Assembly: GCA_016711125.1 (NCBI GenBank)
Contig: JADJTQ010000006.1
Location: 372,001 to 436,000, forward strand
DNA length: 64,000 nt
Direction: 5' to 3'
Source of the DNA: Saprospiraceae bacterium
Lineage (GTDB): Bacteria; Bacteroidota; Bacteroidia; Chitinophagales; Saprospiraceae
This document shows, piece after piece, positions 30,747-39,926 of the stretch. Every line of letters starts with the position of its first letter. Positions within the stretch are counted from its first letter, which is position 1. The notes under the pieces are model-generated. The model did not search any database, was not told the DNA's origin, and saw only the letters and a list, made by a program, of their open reading frames with translations. The translations under genes were made by a program, and so were the position numbers.

Positions 30747-31070
30747 GAAGTTGAAAATCAGTGTTTTCGTTAAGCATGTGCCAATAGCACTTTATTCGGC
30801 AAAAGTCTTTAGTGAAGGCTTTGATTGGATATAAATAATTGACCATTAAGTAAAATTTGGACATGCTCCTGTCTTATGCGTTACCAAAACTTCATGATAT
30901 CTTGCCGCGTGATATCAATTGGTTGTCATTTAATGTGCAGCATTCTGTCTCCCCAGGATTCAAAATTAGTTTTGCCGGAAAAAGGGAGTTAGTCGAAATA
31001 AGGTGGATCAGTCATGTCTTGAATAACCAGCTATTTTTTGCGATTTTAGTGAAATTTTAAAATCCTTCCG
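30747..31070. other. Intergenic stretch without a recognisable gene
   Basis: An open frame at 30857-31060 has no signal, motif or family resemblance and precedes the DinB-like gene by 10 bases. I do not call it. No repeats or strong hairpins are seen. Confidence 0.35.
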
Positions 31071-31631
31071 ATGAATAACTCGCAAGATCAGACTGTTTTG
31101 ATGAAGACCATAAAGTCGGCATTGATCAGCCAACTTCGCGCATCCCTAATGATGCTACAGAAAGGTGTAGTTACTTGTTCCGATGATCTTTGGGTCACCG
31201 ATCAATACAGCAATCGCACCTGGCAGTTGGTCTATCATGCTTTATTTTTTACTGATTTATATCTCTATCAGCATTTGGATGAGCGGAAGAGATTTTATTT
31301 ACATAAAAAGGATTATCAGAATCTGGGCGAAGCGAACAGCAAAGATCCATATAGTAAAATGGAAATGGCTGAATATATAACCTATATTAACGACCGCATA
31401 GAGAATGCGATAGATAGTTTAGATCTTTTGGGAGAAGATTGCGGATTTTATTGGTATAAGGTGAATAAGATGGAGCATCAAATGGTGAATTTGAAACACC
31501 TCCAGCATCATGTGGCACAATTGCTTGAAAGGATTCGATTGCATCAGGATCAAGGTATTGGATGGATTAGAGATGGAGGAGGTGATCCAAGTTCAGAAAT
31601 CACCCTAATGGGTGAGTACTTACATTACTAA
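31071..31631 (+). CDS. DinB-like superfamily protein
   Basis: 186 residues, mainly helical. The three-histidine pattern of the DinB/YfiT metal-binding four-helix bundle is seen: WQLVYHALFFTDLYLY (first His) and LKHLQHHVAQLLERI (last two). Such proteins include thiol transferases and proteins of unknown function. No catalytic role is inferable. The frame is intact and the gene precedes a response regulator on the same strand by 111 bases. Confidence 0.78.
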   Translation: MNNSQDQTVLMKTIKSALISQLRASLMMLQKGVVTCSDDLWVTDQYSNRTWQLVYHALFFTDLYLYQHLDERKRFYLHKKDYQNLGEANSKDPYSKMEMAEYITYINDRIENAIDSLDLLGEDCGFYWYKVNKMEHQMVNLKHLQHHVAQLLERIRLHQDQGIGWIRDGGGDPSSEITLMGEYLHY

Positions 31632-31742
31632 AGGTGCTAATTTGGGCCGCAAATCATGCGAGGTAAATAGATTTTTGCTAAAAGAGCCGTATCTTCCTGA
31701 TCATAAACCTCATTCTTTCTTCAAACAAAAATCCTAATTCCA

Positions 31743-32369
31743 ATGTCAAATATTCGAGTTCTAGTTGTTGAAGATGAACCACTAATCGCTGAAGATATTC
31801 GTGAAACTCTTGATAATATTGACTTTGAGGTATCTGGTGTCGCATATGATAGCGATGTGGCTCTATATGAACTTAGCTCCAATACTCCGGATATTGTTTT
31901 GCTAGATATCAATTTAGGATCAGATATCGACGGAATTGACATTGCCGAAATCATTAACAGAAAATATCAGATACCCTTCATCTACCTGACCTCTTATGCA
32001 GACAGGAGCACGGTAGATAGGGCAAAGCATACACGCCCAATGGGATATATCGTCAAACCTTTTGATGAACGTGACTTGTTTACCACCCTGGAGATTGCAC
32101 TATTCAATTTTAGCCAGACTCAACCGAAAATCGAGCTCAACCTTGAACACGTAAACACAAAATTACTGGGCAAACTGACCCAAAAGGAATTTGAAATCCT
32201 CACTTCGATTTTTGAGGGAAAGACCAACCGGCAGATGGCCGATGAACATTTCATCTCCCTTAACACCATCAAGACCCATGTAAAGAACCTCTATGACAAG
32301 CTGGACGTACATACCCGTACGCAGGCAATTACTAAACTGAGAGATATGAGCACCTTTCATGCTTCGTGA
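31743..32369 (+). CDS. Response regulator with receiver and LuxR-type HTH domains
   Basis: 208 residues. The receiver domain (1-120) has the acidic pocket EDEP (10-13), phospho-acceptor Asp 55 in DIVLLDINLG, Thr 83 in YLTSYAD and Lys 105 in IVKPFDE. The C-terminal LuxR-like HTH reads KLTQKEFEILTSIFEGKTNRQMA then SLNTIKTHVKNLYDKL. Immediately downstream, with a 146-base gap, lies a TPR histidine kinase, so the two most likely form a two-component pair. The regulon is unknown. Confidence 0.94.
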   Translation: MSNIRVLVVEDEPLIAEDIRETLDNIDFEVSGVAYDSDVALYELSSNTPDIVLLDINLGSDIDGIDIAEIINRKYQIPFIYLTSYADRSTVDRAKHTRPMGYIVKPFDERDLFTTLEIALFNFSQTQPKIELNLEHVNTKLLGKLTQKEFEILTSIFEGKTNRQMADEHFISLNTIKTHVKNLYDKLDVHTRTQAITKLRDMSTFHAS

Positions 32370-32515
32370 AGTATCAACTTCCTGGTCCCTTTAGGCAATC
32401 CTGAATTTATTTGGTCATTGCGTCTGAAATGAATTAAATATCACCTTTTGGGGTGAGGTACTCTGCATGTAGCCTCAATACCTTTGCATGAGTTTAAGGT
32501 GTAGTAAACCTGCAG

Positions 32516-34482
32516 ATGACATTACCTATGATAAACGAACTCCGGTATTTGACTTTCTGGATTCAAGTGGCTTGTATAATGTTAAGTGGAACTCTCGTAA
32601 CGGGTTCGCCTAACCTGGATATAAACAGGTTAAAATGTCTGGTTGATCGTTCACATTCGTTGGATACTTCGCAGGTAAACGCCTGTTATACACTGGCCAA
32701 ACACTATTTATATGATTCGACCCTCCAGGCACAGCAGTATGCCATAAGCGGCATTGGTATGGCCACTTTTCTAAATTTCTTAGAAGGTAAAGGGCATTGT
32801 CAGAATATATTGGCCATGTCACATGAGATTTTAGGACGCCTGGATGAAGCCTTGATTATTTATGAAGAAGCCTTTGAATCTCTGTCGGAGGCCGGTGAAA
32901 CGGAATATGCTGCAGGTATCATCGTAAATATGGGTGTAGCTCACTATTATTCTGGTAATAGGGGCGAGGCGTTGAAGTATTATATTCGGGCACTTGACTA
33001 TGCCCGAGAAAACCAGCTTAGGGAACAGGAATCTAAGCTACTCAATAACATAGCTGTAATATACCGGGAGTTGAAGCAATACCCTCAAGCCATTCAAATC
33101 TACATTAATTCACTTCAAATTAAAAGGGAATTGGATGACAGCCTGGGATTCGCTAACACGCTCGAAAACCTGGGTTTAGCTTATAGCTATATAAATGATG
33201 GAGCAAAAGCTGTCGAGCATTTAAATGAGGCAATTCGGTGGTACGTTCAGGCAGGTAAGCAGGCCGAGTCCGATCAGGCTCAAATATCTCTGGGTCAGGT
33301 ATACCTGCAACTGGGCAATCGGATAGAGGCGGAAAAAATCCTGACTGAGCTCATCTCAAATCATAAGATTACTTTATTGCCTCATTACAAAGCGACTTGT
33401 TATTTAATGCTCTCGAAAATTAAATTTGAAAAAAGTGAAAATGAGCAGGCTCTTCAATTATTAGACAGTGGTTATGAATTAATTGAAAATTCTGATCGTG
33501 ACGAATTGAAATCAAAATATTTAACCCTCTACACAAATTTATTCCGGTCTACTGGGCACTACGAAAAGGCTCTAGATTATGCCATGGAGCAAATGTCGAT
33601 ATTAGACACGCTTAATCAGAAAAACAGAATCGAAACTGAACGGGAAATGAAGTCAAGGTTTGACCTACGGCAAAAGGAAGCTAAGTTGATTATTCAGGAA
33701 CAAAAAATTTCGCAGCAAACGAGTCAGAGACGGTGGTTTGCCGCATTATTAATGATTTCCTTAGTATTGCTGATTGTGCTTGCATTTTTGCCATGTCTAA
33801 AACAAAGGATCATAAAATTCTTCTGGAAAAGAATAAAATTATTGATCAAAGTCTAAAGGAAAAGGAAATTTTACTAAAGGAGATTCATCATAGAGTGAAA
33901 AACAATCTACAGGTTGTCTCTTCATTACTGAGTTTGCAGGCCCGGTCGCTAAAGGGCGAAGAGGCTCTGGAAGCATTAGCAAAGGGCAAAGATCGGGTAC
34001 GGTCGATGGCATTAATTCATCAGAATCTATATCAGGAAGACCAGATCACCGCGGTAAATTCAAAGGAATATATCGACCGTCTCTGTCGGGCTCTCTTAAA
34101 CTCATACAGTGTGGGAGACGGCAAGATAAAGTTAGTCACTGAAATTGAACCTCTCCTCCTGGACATTGATACCGTGATACCTCTGGGATTAATTTTAAAT
34201 GAATTAATTACCAATGCGATAAAATATGCTTTTAAGCCTGACAAGCTAGGTGAGATCTCGATCTCATTGTCTAAAAAGAGAGACGCTCTTGAGCTTGTCG
34301 TGACAGATAATGGTATTGGAATGGCTGCTGATAGTTTTGGGTCACAGCAAAAGATGGGCTACCGCTTGATTCAGTCCTTTGTTCAGAAGCTGAAAGGCAC
34401 TTATGACATTTCAGTTGACCATGGTACAAAGGTTGCTTTTAGTTTTCGATCCTATCATTTGACCGGTACCGCAGCCGTGTGA
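32516..34482 (+). CDS. TPR-repeat sensor histidine kinase (HisKA_2), frameshifted
   Basis: About 656 residues in two overlapping frames. The N-terminal half has an export signal and multiple tetratricopeptide repeats (for example AAGIIVNMGVAHYYSGNRGEAL and SLGFANTLENLGLAYSYINDG), then a transmembrane helix (FAALLMISLVLLIVLAF). The second frame begins with a coiled coil, the HisKA_2 phospho-acceptor His in LLKEIHHRVKNNLQVVSSLLSLQ, and a HATPase domain (LILNELITNAIKYAF; VTDNGIGM). Adding one T to the T5 run at 33785-33789 joins them exactly after the membrane helix. It is partner to the upstream response regulator. Confidence 0.9.
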
Positions 34483-34541
34483 TTGCAAAATCACCCTTGT
34501 GGGTGAGCTGAGAATGCTATTGATCTCTGACCTTTACAGGT

Positions 34542-35033
34542 ATGCACAATCAAACTATGATCAGGGTGTTGGGCGTTGCACTGATTCTGTCCTCACTCAT
34601 TTACCAGTTATCAGGTCAGAATTGCGTAGGCTTACAAAACCTGGATGTGTTAAATATTGCACGACAGATAGATCCTCGCACTCTAGCGAATGTATCGATC
34701 AAACAAAATAGTATATCTGCACACCGGGGCTTTAAATTTGTGCAATTACGGGATACCGAGACTTATATCATGGTACCGGAAGAATACCAGGATCGTTTCA
34801 TCGATTTTCGAGCGCTAGCTATCAATGCTGCTCAAAGTACTTTTGTTTTGGATGTAACTAAGCTAACCGCGAAAATCATCTGTACAGCACGGTCTGGTGG
34901 TCAGAATGTATGTAAGCACCAACGAATATCGAGATCGGAGGTTGGTTGTTTGGCCAGCGCTGCTGTGCAATGGGTCAGTGCACCCGCACTTGCTCAAAAA
35001 TTCATTATTATTCCTCACTATGTTAAGAAGTAA
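34542..35033 (+). CDS. Predicted secreted protein of unknown function
   Basis: 163 residues; start codon at 34542 or the ATG at 34557 (MIRVLGVALILSSLIYQLSGQN, a good signal peptide). The mature protein has no motif that I recognise. It contains four cysteines, which may form disulfides (NCVG, IICTA, NVCKH, GCLAS). It lies downstream of the histidine kinase by 60 bases and immediately before the repeat tract. Confidence 0.55.
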   Translation: MHNQTMIRVLGVALILSSLIYQLSGQNCVGLQNLDVLNIARQIDPRTLANVSIKQNSISAHRGFKFVQLRDTETYIMVPEEYQDRFIDFRALAINAAQSTFVLDVTKLTAKIICTARSGGQNVCKHQRISRSEVGCLASAAVQWVSAPALAQKFIIIPHYVKK

Positions 35034-36275
35034 GGTGACTTTTCAGGGAAATTCCAAATCTCAAATTCCAAATTCCAAAAATTCTTGGTCTCGATTTGGT
35101 GCTTGGTGCTTGTAGGGAAATTCCAAATTTCAAATTCCAAATTCCAACTGGCTTTGGTCTTGGCTTTGGTGCTTGGATTTTGGTGCTTCGTGCTTTAAGG
35201 GAAATTCCAAATCTCAAATTCCAAATTCCAAAAGGTCGTTGCTCTCAGTATTGATGCCTGTATTTTGGAGCATGGTGCTTTTTGGGAAATTCCAAATCTC
35301 AAATTCCAAATTCCAAATGCATTGGTTACGAATTTGGTGCTTGGTACTTGTAATTTGGTGCTTGTAGGGAAATTCCAAATTTCAAATTCCAAATTCCAAC
35401 TGGCTTTGGTCTCGGCTTTGGTGCTTGGATTTTGGTGCTTGGTGCTTTAAGGGAAATTCCAAACTTCAAATTCCAAATTCCAACTGGCTTTGGTCTCGGC
35501 TTTGGTGCTTGGATTTTGGTGCTTAGTGCTTTAAGGGAAATTCCAAATCTCAAATTCCAAATTCCAAAAGGTCGTTGCTCTCAGTATTGATGCCTGTATT
35601 TTGGAGCATGGTGCTTTTCGGTAAATCCCAAAACATCTTGGTCTCGGCTTTGGAGCATGGTGCTTTTTGGGAAATTCCAAATCTCAAATTCCAAATTCCA
35701 AATGCATTGGTTACGAATTTGGTGCTTGGTACTTGTAATTTGGTGCTTGTAGGGAAATTCCAAATCTCAAATTCCAAATTCCAACTGGCTTTGGTCTCGG
35801 CTTTGGTGCTTGGATTTTGGTGCTTGGTGCTTTAAGGGAAATTCCAAATCTCAAATTCCAAATTCCAAAAGGTCGTTGCTCTCAGTATTGATGCCTGTAT
35901 TTTGGAGCATGGTGCTTTAAGGGAAATTCCAAATCTCAAATTCCAAATTTAAAAAAAGCTTTGCTCCCGGCTTTGGCACTTGTAATTTGATTTCTGGCAC
36001 TGTGAGGGAAATTCCAAAAAGTCTTGGTTACGGTTTTGGAGCTTGGTGCTTTTGAGGGAACTTCCAAACTTCAAATTCCAAATTCCAAAAATTCTTGGTC
36101 TCGATTTGGTGCTTGGTGCTTGTAGTTTGGTGCTTTTGAGGGAAATTCCAAATCTCAAATTCCAAATTCGCCTGACGATCTCTCCCGAGGATATCGGGAT
36201 CGATGTCAGGACGTTGCAAAAGTTCTTGGTCACGATTTTGGTGCTTGGTGCTTGTAATTTGGTGCTTTTCGGGAT
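35034..36275. repeat. Modular repeat tract A (GGGAAATTCCAAATCTC type)
   Basis: About a dozen units in one orientation. Each begins with a nearly constant 33-base core, GGGAAATTCCAAATCTCAAA followed by TTCCAAATTCCAA. The core is followed by one of a small set of variable segments ending in GGTGCTTGGTGCTT-like sequence. The recurring segments are: (i) CTGGCTTTGGTCTCGGCTTT then GGTGCTTGGATTTTGG; (ii) AAGGTCGTTGCTCTCAGTAT then TGATGCCTGTATTTTGGAG; (iii) ATGCATTGGTTACGAATTTG then GTGCTTGGTACTTG; and (iv) AAATTCTTGGTCTCGATTTG. Segment order recurs in blocks, indicating block duplication. Unit length is about 80-105 bases. Open frames in it are artefacts of the period. Each core can pair partly with its own segment (CCAAATTC with GAATTTGG), so transcripts could form hairpins. 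Confidence 0.93.
36171..36210. repeat. Long form of the CCTGAC...GTCAGG hairpin inside tract A
   Basis: Starts CCTGACGATC and ends CGATGTCAGG; contains an inner stem TCCCGA/TCGGGA around AGGATA-like bases. It interrupts a unit of tract A. Short forms are in the 5-kb repeat family. Confidence 0.75.
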
Positions 36276-36287
36276 AACTTGCACAAA

Positions 36288-36788
36288 ATGAAATCTCTTT
36301 CTGCCTCCGAAATATTAGAACTCCTGGATTTGAAGCCACACTTTGAAGGCGGTTATTTCCGAAGAAACTACTTATCGACAGAGACGATCTCAGGTCTAGA
36401 GAATGTCAAGGGAAGAAGACATTTGCATTCAGCGATCTATTACCTGTTGACACCTGATACCCATTCCAAAATACACCGATTGGCATCTGATGAGATATTT
36501 CATTTTTATCTCGGAGATCCTGTTGAAATGCTTTTGTTGCATCATGATGGTGATGTCAGGATCATGAAGCTCGGTACGGATCTTTCAGCTGGTCAAAGAC
36601 CGCAGGTAGTGGTACCCGCTGATACCTGGCAGGGTAGCAAACTACAGCCAGGTGGTCGATTTGCTCTAATGGGTACTACCATGGCACCGGCATTCGATCA
36701 AAGTGATTTTGAAACTCCAGATGACCTCGAGAACTTTCTGGATATATATCCTACTAAATTTCACGAACAGATTAGGGTGCTTTGGTAG
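36288..36788 (+). CDS. Cupin family protein (DUF985)
   Basis: 166 residues from the ATG at 36288; an alternative TTG start 9 bases earlier adds nothing recognisable. Motifs: ELLDLKPHFEGGYFRRNY, HSAIYYLLTPDTHSKIHRLASDEIFHFYLGDP and VVVPADTWQGSKLQPGGRFALMGTTMAPAFD, characteristic of the DUF985 RmlC-like cupins. The histidines of HRLASDEIFHF could bind a metal. The biochemical role is unknown. The start codon lies about 15 bases beyond the last repeat unit, so the repeat tract forms its upstream region. Confidence 0.92.
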   Translation: MKSLSASEILELLDLKPHFEGGYFRRNYLSTETISGLENVKGRRHLHSAIYYLLTPDTHSKIHRLASDEIFHFYLGDPVEMLLLHHDGDVRIMKLGTDLSAGQRPQVVVPADTWQGSKLQPGGRFALMGTTMAPAFDQSDFETPDDLENFLDIYPTKFHEQIRVLW

Positions 36789-36878
36789 AGTAGTGCCCGC
36801 ACGGTTCAAATTTAGGCATCAGGCTAGTCCAGGCACTATTTACCGCGTCAATTTGAGAACCGTAATATACCCGGCACA

Positions 36879-37658
36879 TCAATAGGAATCCGCCCAAAGA
36901 ATATAAAAGAAAATCAGGTAGATCATCACGAAATTAAAAGCGGCATGACTGAGTATTGCACCAAGTAAGGAGCCACTCTTCCGCTTGCAATAGGAAAATA
37001 GCAAACTGGCAAAAAACATCAATATCACCCAAAGCAAAGCAGGCACCAAACGAAATTCCCAGGTACCATGTCGATAAATTAAGCCGAAATGGGCCAAATG
37101 CGTAATCGCAAAAGCAGCCCCGTCAATATAGGATGCCCTTCTATGGCCGTAGCGGTCCACAAAACAATGATGTACCAAGCCCCGATAAAAGAGCTCTTCA
37201 CCGATTGGACTAAATGTCATAGACGCAAAAGCATAAATCAGGAAATAAATTCTGAAGTCTTGATCCGAAAGCCCGGGTTTGTCAATGGGATAGGAGTGGG
37301 ATATATAAACAAACCAATTGTCGATTTGATCGTCGTATAGGCCAACTCCGATGAAGTATACAATAAAACAGAAAATTGTTCCAAACAGTAGTGAGTAACC
37401 AGCCCATTTCCAGCTTGAAGGCCTGACCAAGCCTACTGCCCTAAAACCGGCCTTATTCAGTATGATGATGGGTAGTAGAATCATCAGTAAAAAGACCAGA
37501 GAAACAGACTGATATTGCCCCGTCATATTTGCCTGCAGGACAAGATAAAAGCGGATAGAACCGATCACAAAAATGAGCCAAACACCCTGCTGCCAATCAA
37601 GCCTTGCCACGGGCCAAATCCCTCTAAGTAGTTTTGTTCCAGGATCTTGATCTATCAT
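36879..37658 (-). CDS. CPBP family intramembrane glutamic endopeptidase
   Basis: 259 residues with about seven hydrophobic helices. It carries the CPBP (type II CAAX prenyl protease) motifs: GEELFYRGLVHH with the catalytic glutamates, ITHLAHFG, and SHAAFNFV near the C-terminus. It probably cleaves a membrane protein or peptide. Convergent with the cupin gene (90-base gap), divergent from vanX. The frame is intact. Confidence 0.92.
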   Translation of the reverse strand: MIDQDPGTKLLRGIWPVARLDWQQGVWLIFVIGSIRFYLVLQANMTGQYQSVSLVFLLMILLPIIILNKAGFRAVGLVRPSSWKWAGYSLLFGTIFCFIVYFIGVGLYDDQIDNWFVYISHSYPIDKPGLSDQDFRIYFLIYAFASMTFSPIGEELFYRGLVHHCFVDRYGHRRASYIDGAAFAITHLAHFGLIYRHGTWEFRLVPALLWVILMFFASLLFSYCKRKSGSLLGAILSHAAFNFVMIYLIFFYILWADSY

Positions 37659-37802
37659 GGGCTGGTTTCGTTTTACGATTCATCTACACTATATCTAAAA
37701 TGAGGCATGTACTCTTAGACTACTTCCCTTTTCCTGGGCAAGTTTTCAGTTTTCGATCCGGGTTCTCTTGTATTATTTTTTGAAGTTAGTATTTATACCT
37801 TT

Positions 37803-38552
37803 ATGCCAAATTTAAAAATCATGATTCGCTTAGTTTGGATGTCGTTCATATTGTCGCTTACGGTCATGACTTATGGTCAGGAATCCGGACTGAAAATGCC
37901 GGTCAGCAAGTATGGCCTGCCCATTGTCAAGGGACCTAAAGTGTACGAAAAAATTGTTTTATCCGATCATGATAATCAGCTGATTGATCTTCGAGAGATC
38001 ATTCCCGATGCCATTTTTGACGTGCGCTATGCAACTTCCAATAATTTAATCGGAAAAACATTGTATCCAACCGCTGATGTTTTTATGCGCAAACCGGCCG
38101 CATTGGCCTTACGACAGGTGCATGAAAACCTCAAACAACTCGGTTTTGGTTTGGTATTTCATGATGGTTATCGCCCCTATGAAATTACCGTTCTTTTTTA
38201 TAAGATCATCAAAGACACCACCTATGTAGCAGATCCGCGAAAGGGATCAAGGCATAACCGAGGCATGGCGATTGACCTCTCCATGTATGATCTCAAAACA
38301 GGTCAAATTGTTAAGATGCCTTCGGAATATGATGAGACTACACCACGGGCTCATCACGATTATCAGGAAGGGGAAAATGAAGCTTTACAAAATCGGCAGA
38401 TACTCAAAGATGCCATGCTTGATCTGGGATTTGAAATCTATCCTTACGAATGGTGGCACTATGATTTTAAAGGATGGGAAAAATGCCAGACTTACGATAT
38501 CTGGCACAAAAAGATCAGAAAAGTCAATAAGAAGCTCATGAAAAAAATGTAG
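37803..38552 (+). CDS. D-alanyl-D-alanine dipeptidase (VanX family, M15D), exported
   Basis: 249 residues with a signal peptide (VWMSFILSLTVMTYGQ). It shows family zinc and catalytic motifs: IFDVRYATSNNLIGKTLYP, VFHDGYRP, the zinc-binding GSRHNRGMAIDL (SxHxxGxAxD) and EWWHYDF with catalytic Glu and the third zinc ligand His. It hydrolyses D-Ala-D-Ala in the periplasm, probably for peptidoglycan recycling. No vanHA genes are nearby, so vancomycin resistance is not implied. The frame is intact and monocistronic. Confidence 0.95.
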   Translation: MPNLKIMIRLVWMSFILSLTVMTYGQESGLKMPVSKYGLPIVKGPKVYEKIVLSDHDNQLIDLREIIPDAIFDVRYATSNNLIGKTLYPTADVFMRKPAALALRQVHENLKQLGFGLVFHDGYRPYEITVLFYKIIKDTTYVADPRKGSRHNRGMAIDLSMYDLKTGQIVKMPSEYDETTPRAHHDYQEGENEALQNRQILKDAMLDLGFEIYPYEWWHYDFKGWEKCQTYDIWHKKIRKVNKKLMKKM

Positions 38553-38555
38553 ACC

Positions 38556-39205
38556 GCGAGGAAATTCCAAATTCTAAAAGTGATTAGGGATTCCCAAGTG
38601 CATAACGAAGTGAAGAGATTGGTAAGCCTAGAGGTAACAAATTTCAGATTCTAAAATGATTATTACACGCCATTGATGTTTGGTGCTTTTTCGGAAATTC
38701 CAAATCTCAAATTCCAAATTCCAAAAGGTCGTTGCTCTCAGCATTGGAGCTTGGTGCTTGGTGCTTGTAATTTGGTGCTTTTAGGGAAATTCCAAATCTC
38801 AAATTCCAAATCCCAAATGAATTGGTTACGTTTTTGGAGCTTGGAGCTTGTAATTTGGTGCTTTTAGGGAAATTCCAAATGTCAAATTCCAAATCCCAAA
38901 TGAATTGGTTACGTTTTTGGAGCTTGGAGCTTGTAATTTGGTGCTTTTGCTGGAAATTCCAAACTTCAAATTGCAAATTCCAAAAGTTTGTTGCTCTCAG
39001 CCTTGATGCCTGTATTTTGGAGTGGTGCTTTTAGGGAAATTCCAAATGTCAAATTCCAAACCCCAATGAATTGGTTACGTTTTTGGAGCTTGGAGCTTGT
39101 AATTTGGTGCTTTTCAGGGAAATTTCAAATGTCAAATTCCAAATCACAAATGTATTGGTTACGAATTTGGTGCTTAGTGCTTGTAATTTGTTGCTTTTTA
39201 GGAGA
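38556..39205. repeat. Modular repeat tract B, left half
   Basis: Units of the same family as the 35-36 kb tract: core GGGAAATTCCAAATGTCAAA then TTCCAAATCCCAA followed by ATGAATTGGTTACGTTTTTG then GAGCTTGGAGCTTG and TAATTTGGTGCTTTTAG. Six clear units; the first, near 38560, is degraded. Cores here more often read CAAATGTCAAATTCCAAATC than in tract A. The tract ends one base-step before the stop codon of the S23 gene. Confidence 0.92.
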
Positions 39206-39207
39206 GT

Positions 39208-39564
39208 CTACTTCTTTCCATGTTTGCTAATAATCGATGATAGAATCTTTCTGAGTTGCTCACTCTCACGGACGAGCAAAGCAACCTCTGATTCTTCACT
39301 ATAATCGCCTACATTTTTGATAATATTCAACCAATAACTAGTCTCCTTAGCTTCCTTTCGTGCTATTCTGAGACGATGTAGGAAATCCTTTTCGCCCAAC
39401 TTCTCATTTGCTTCAATGTAATTAGCACCTATGGATCCAGATGAACGGATAACTTGCTTTCCATCTTCATAATTTGCCGCATTTTTGGGGAGTCGGATAA
39501 CAAATCTCCGCACTTCAACGGCAAACTCAAAGGTCCTTTCCTCTAAATCATATTTCTTGTCCAT
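39208..39564 (-). CDS. S23-type four-helix-bundle protein (23S rRNA IVS protein family)
   Basis: 118 residues, canonical length and signature: DLEERTFEFAVEVRRFVIRLPKN, then VIRSSGSIGANYIEANEKLGEKDF, then LRIARKEAKETSYWLNII. This family is best known from rRNA intervening sequences and shares its fold with the Avd accessory protein of diversity-generating retroelements. Its biochemical role is unknown. Here it lies not in rRNA but exactly between two halves of a repeat tract, and its upstream region (39565-39600 and beyond, minus strand) is made of repeat units read in reverse complement. There is no reverse transcriptase or rRNA nearby. Either it is a passenger of the repeat or part of its mobility. 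Confidence 0.92.
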   Translation of the reverse strand: MDKKYDLEERTFEFAVEVRRFVIRLPKNAANYEDGKQVIRSSGSIGANYIEANEKLGEKDFLHRLRIARKEAKETSYWLNIIKNVGDYSEESEVALLVRESEQLRKILSSIISKHGKK

Positions 39565-39571
39565 CTCTTAT

Positions 39572-39918
39572 AGTTCTGGTGCTTTTCAGGGAAATTCCAA
39601 ATGTCAAATTCCAAATCCCAAATGTATTGGTTACGTTTTTGGAGCTTGGTGCTTGTAATTTGGTGCTTTTTGGGCAATCCCAAATCTCATTGCCAGGTTC
39701 CAAAATATCTTGGTTACAGTTTGGTGCTTGGAGCTTGTAATTTGGTGCTTTTTGGGCAATCTCAAATCTCATTGCCAGGTTCCAAAATATCTTGCTTACA
39801 GTTTGGAGCTTAGTGCTTGTAATTTGGTGCTTTTAGGGAAATTCCAAAACTCATTGCCAGGTTCCAAAATATCTTGGTTACAGTTTGGTGCTTGGAGCTT
39901 GTAATTTGGTGCTTTTAG
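39572..39918. repeat. Modular repeat tract B, right half
   Basis: One standard unit, then three units of a variant core: GGGCAATCTCAAATCTCATT and GCCAGGTTCCAAAATATCTT followed by GGTTACAGTTTGGTGCTTGG and AGCTTGTAATTTGGTGCTTT. It abuts the 3' end of the RraA-like gene with no gap to speak of. All units have the same orientation as those of the left half and tract A. Confidence 0.92.
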
Positions 39919-39926
39919 CCCTGATT

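Noticed and set aside
30857..31060. Open frame of 67 codons before the DinB-like gene.
   Set aside because: No family resemblance, signal or conserved composition. Left as intergenic.
34897..35835. Many open frames of 60-90 codons in the 35-36.3 and 38.6-40 kb tracts on both strands.
   Set aside because: They simply read the repeat period, giving peptides such as FQIPNSKFQI or FGIWNLKFGI, and change with every unit. No start, signal or family resemblance.
35034..36275. Possible CRISPR array: constant cores separated by variable segments.
   Set aside because: The segments are few and recur several times, the unit size varies, the core is low-complexity, and no cas gene is in the window.
37803..38552. 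Vancomycin resistance.
   Set aside because: A VanX-like dipeptidase alone, without vanH or vanA, is common in Gram-negative genomes and does not imply resistance.
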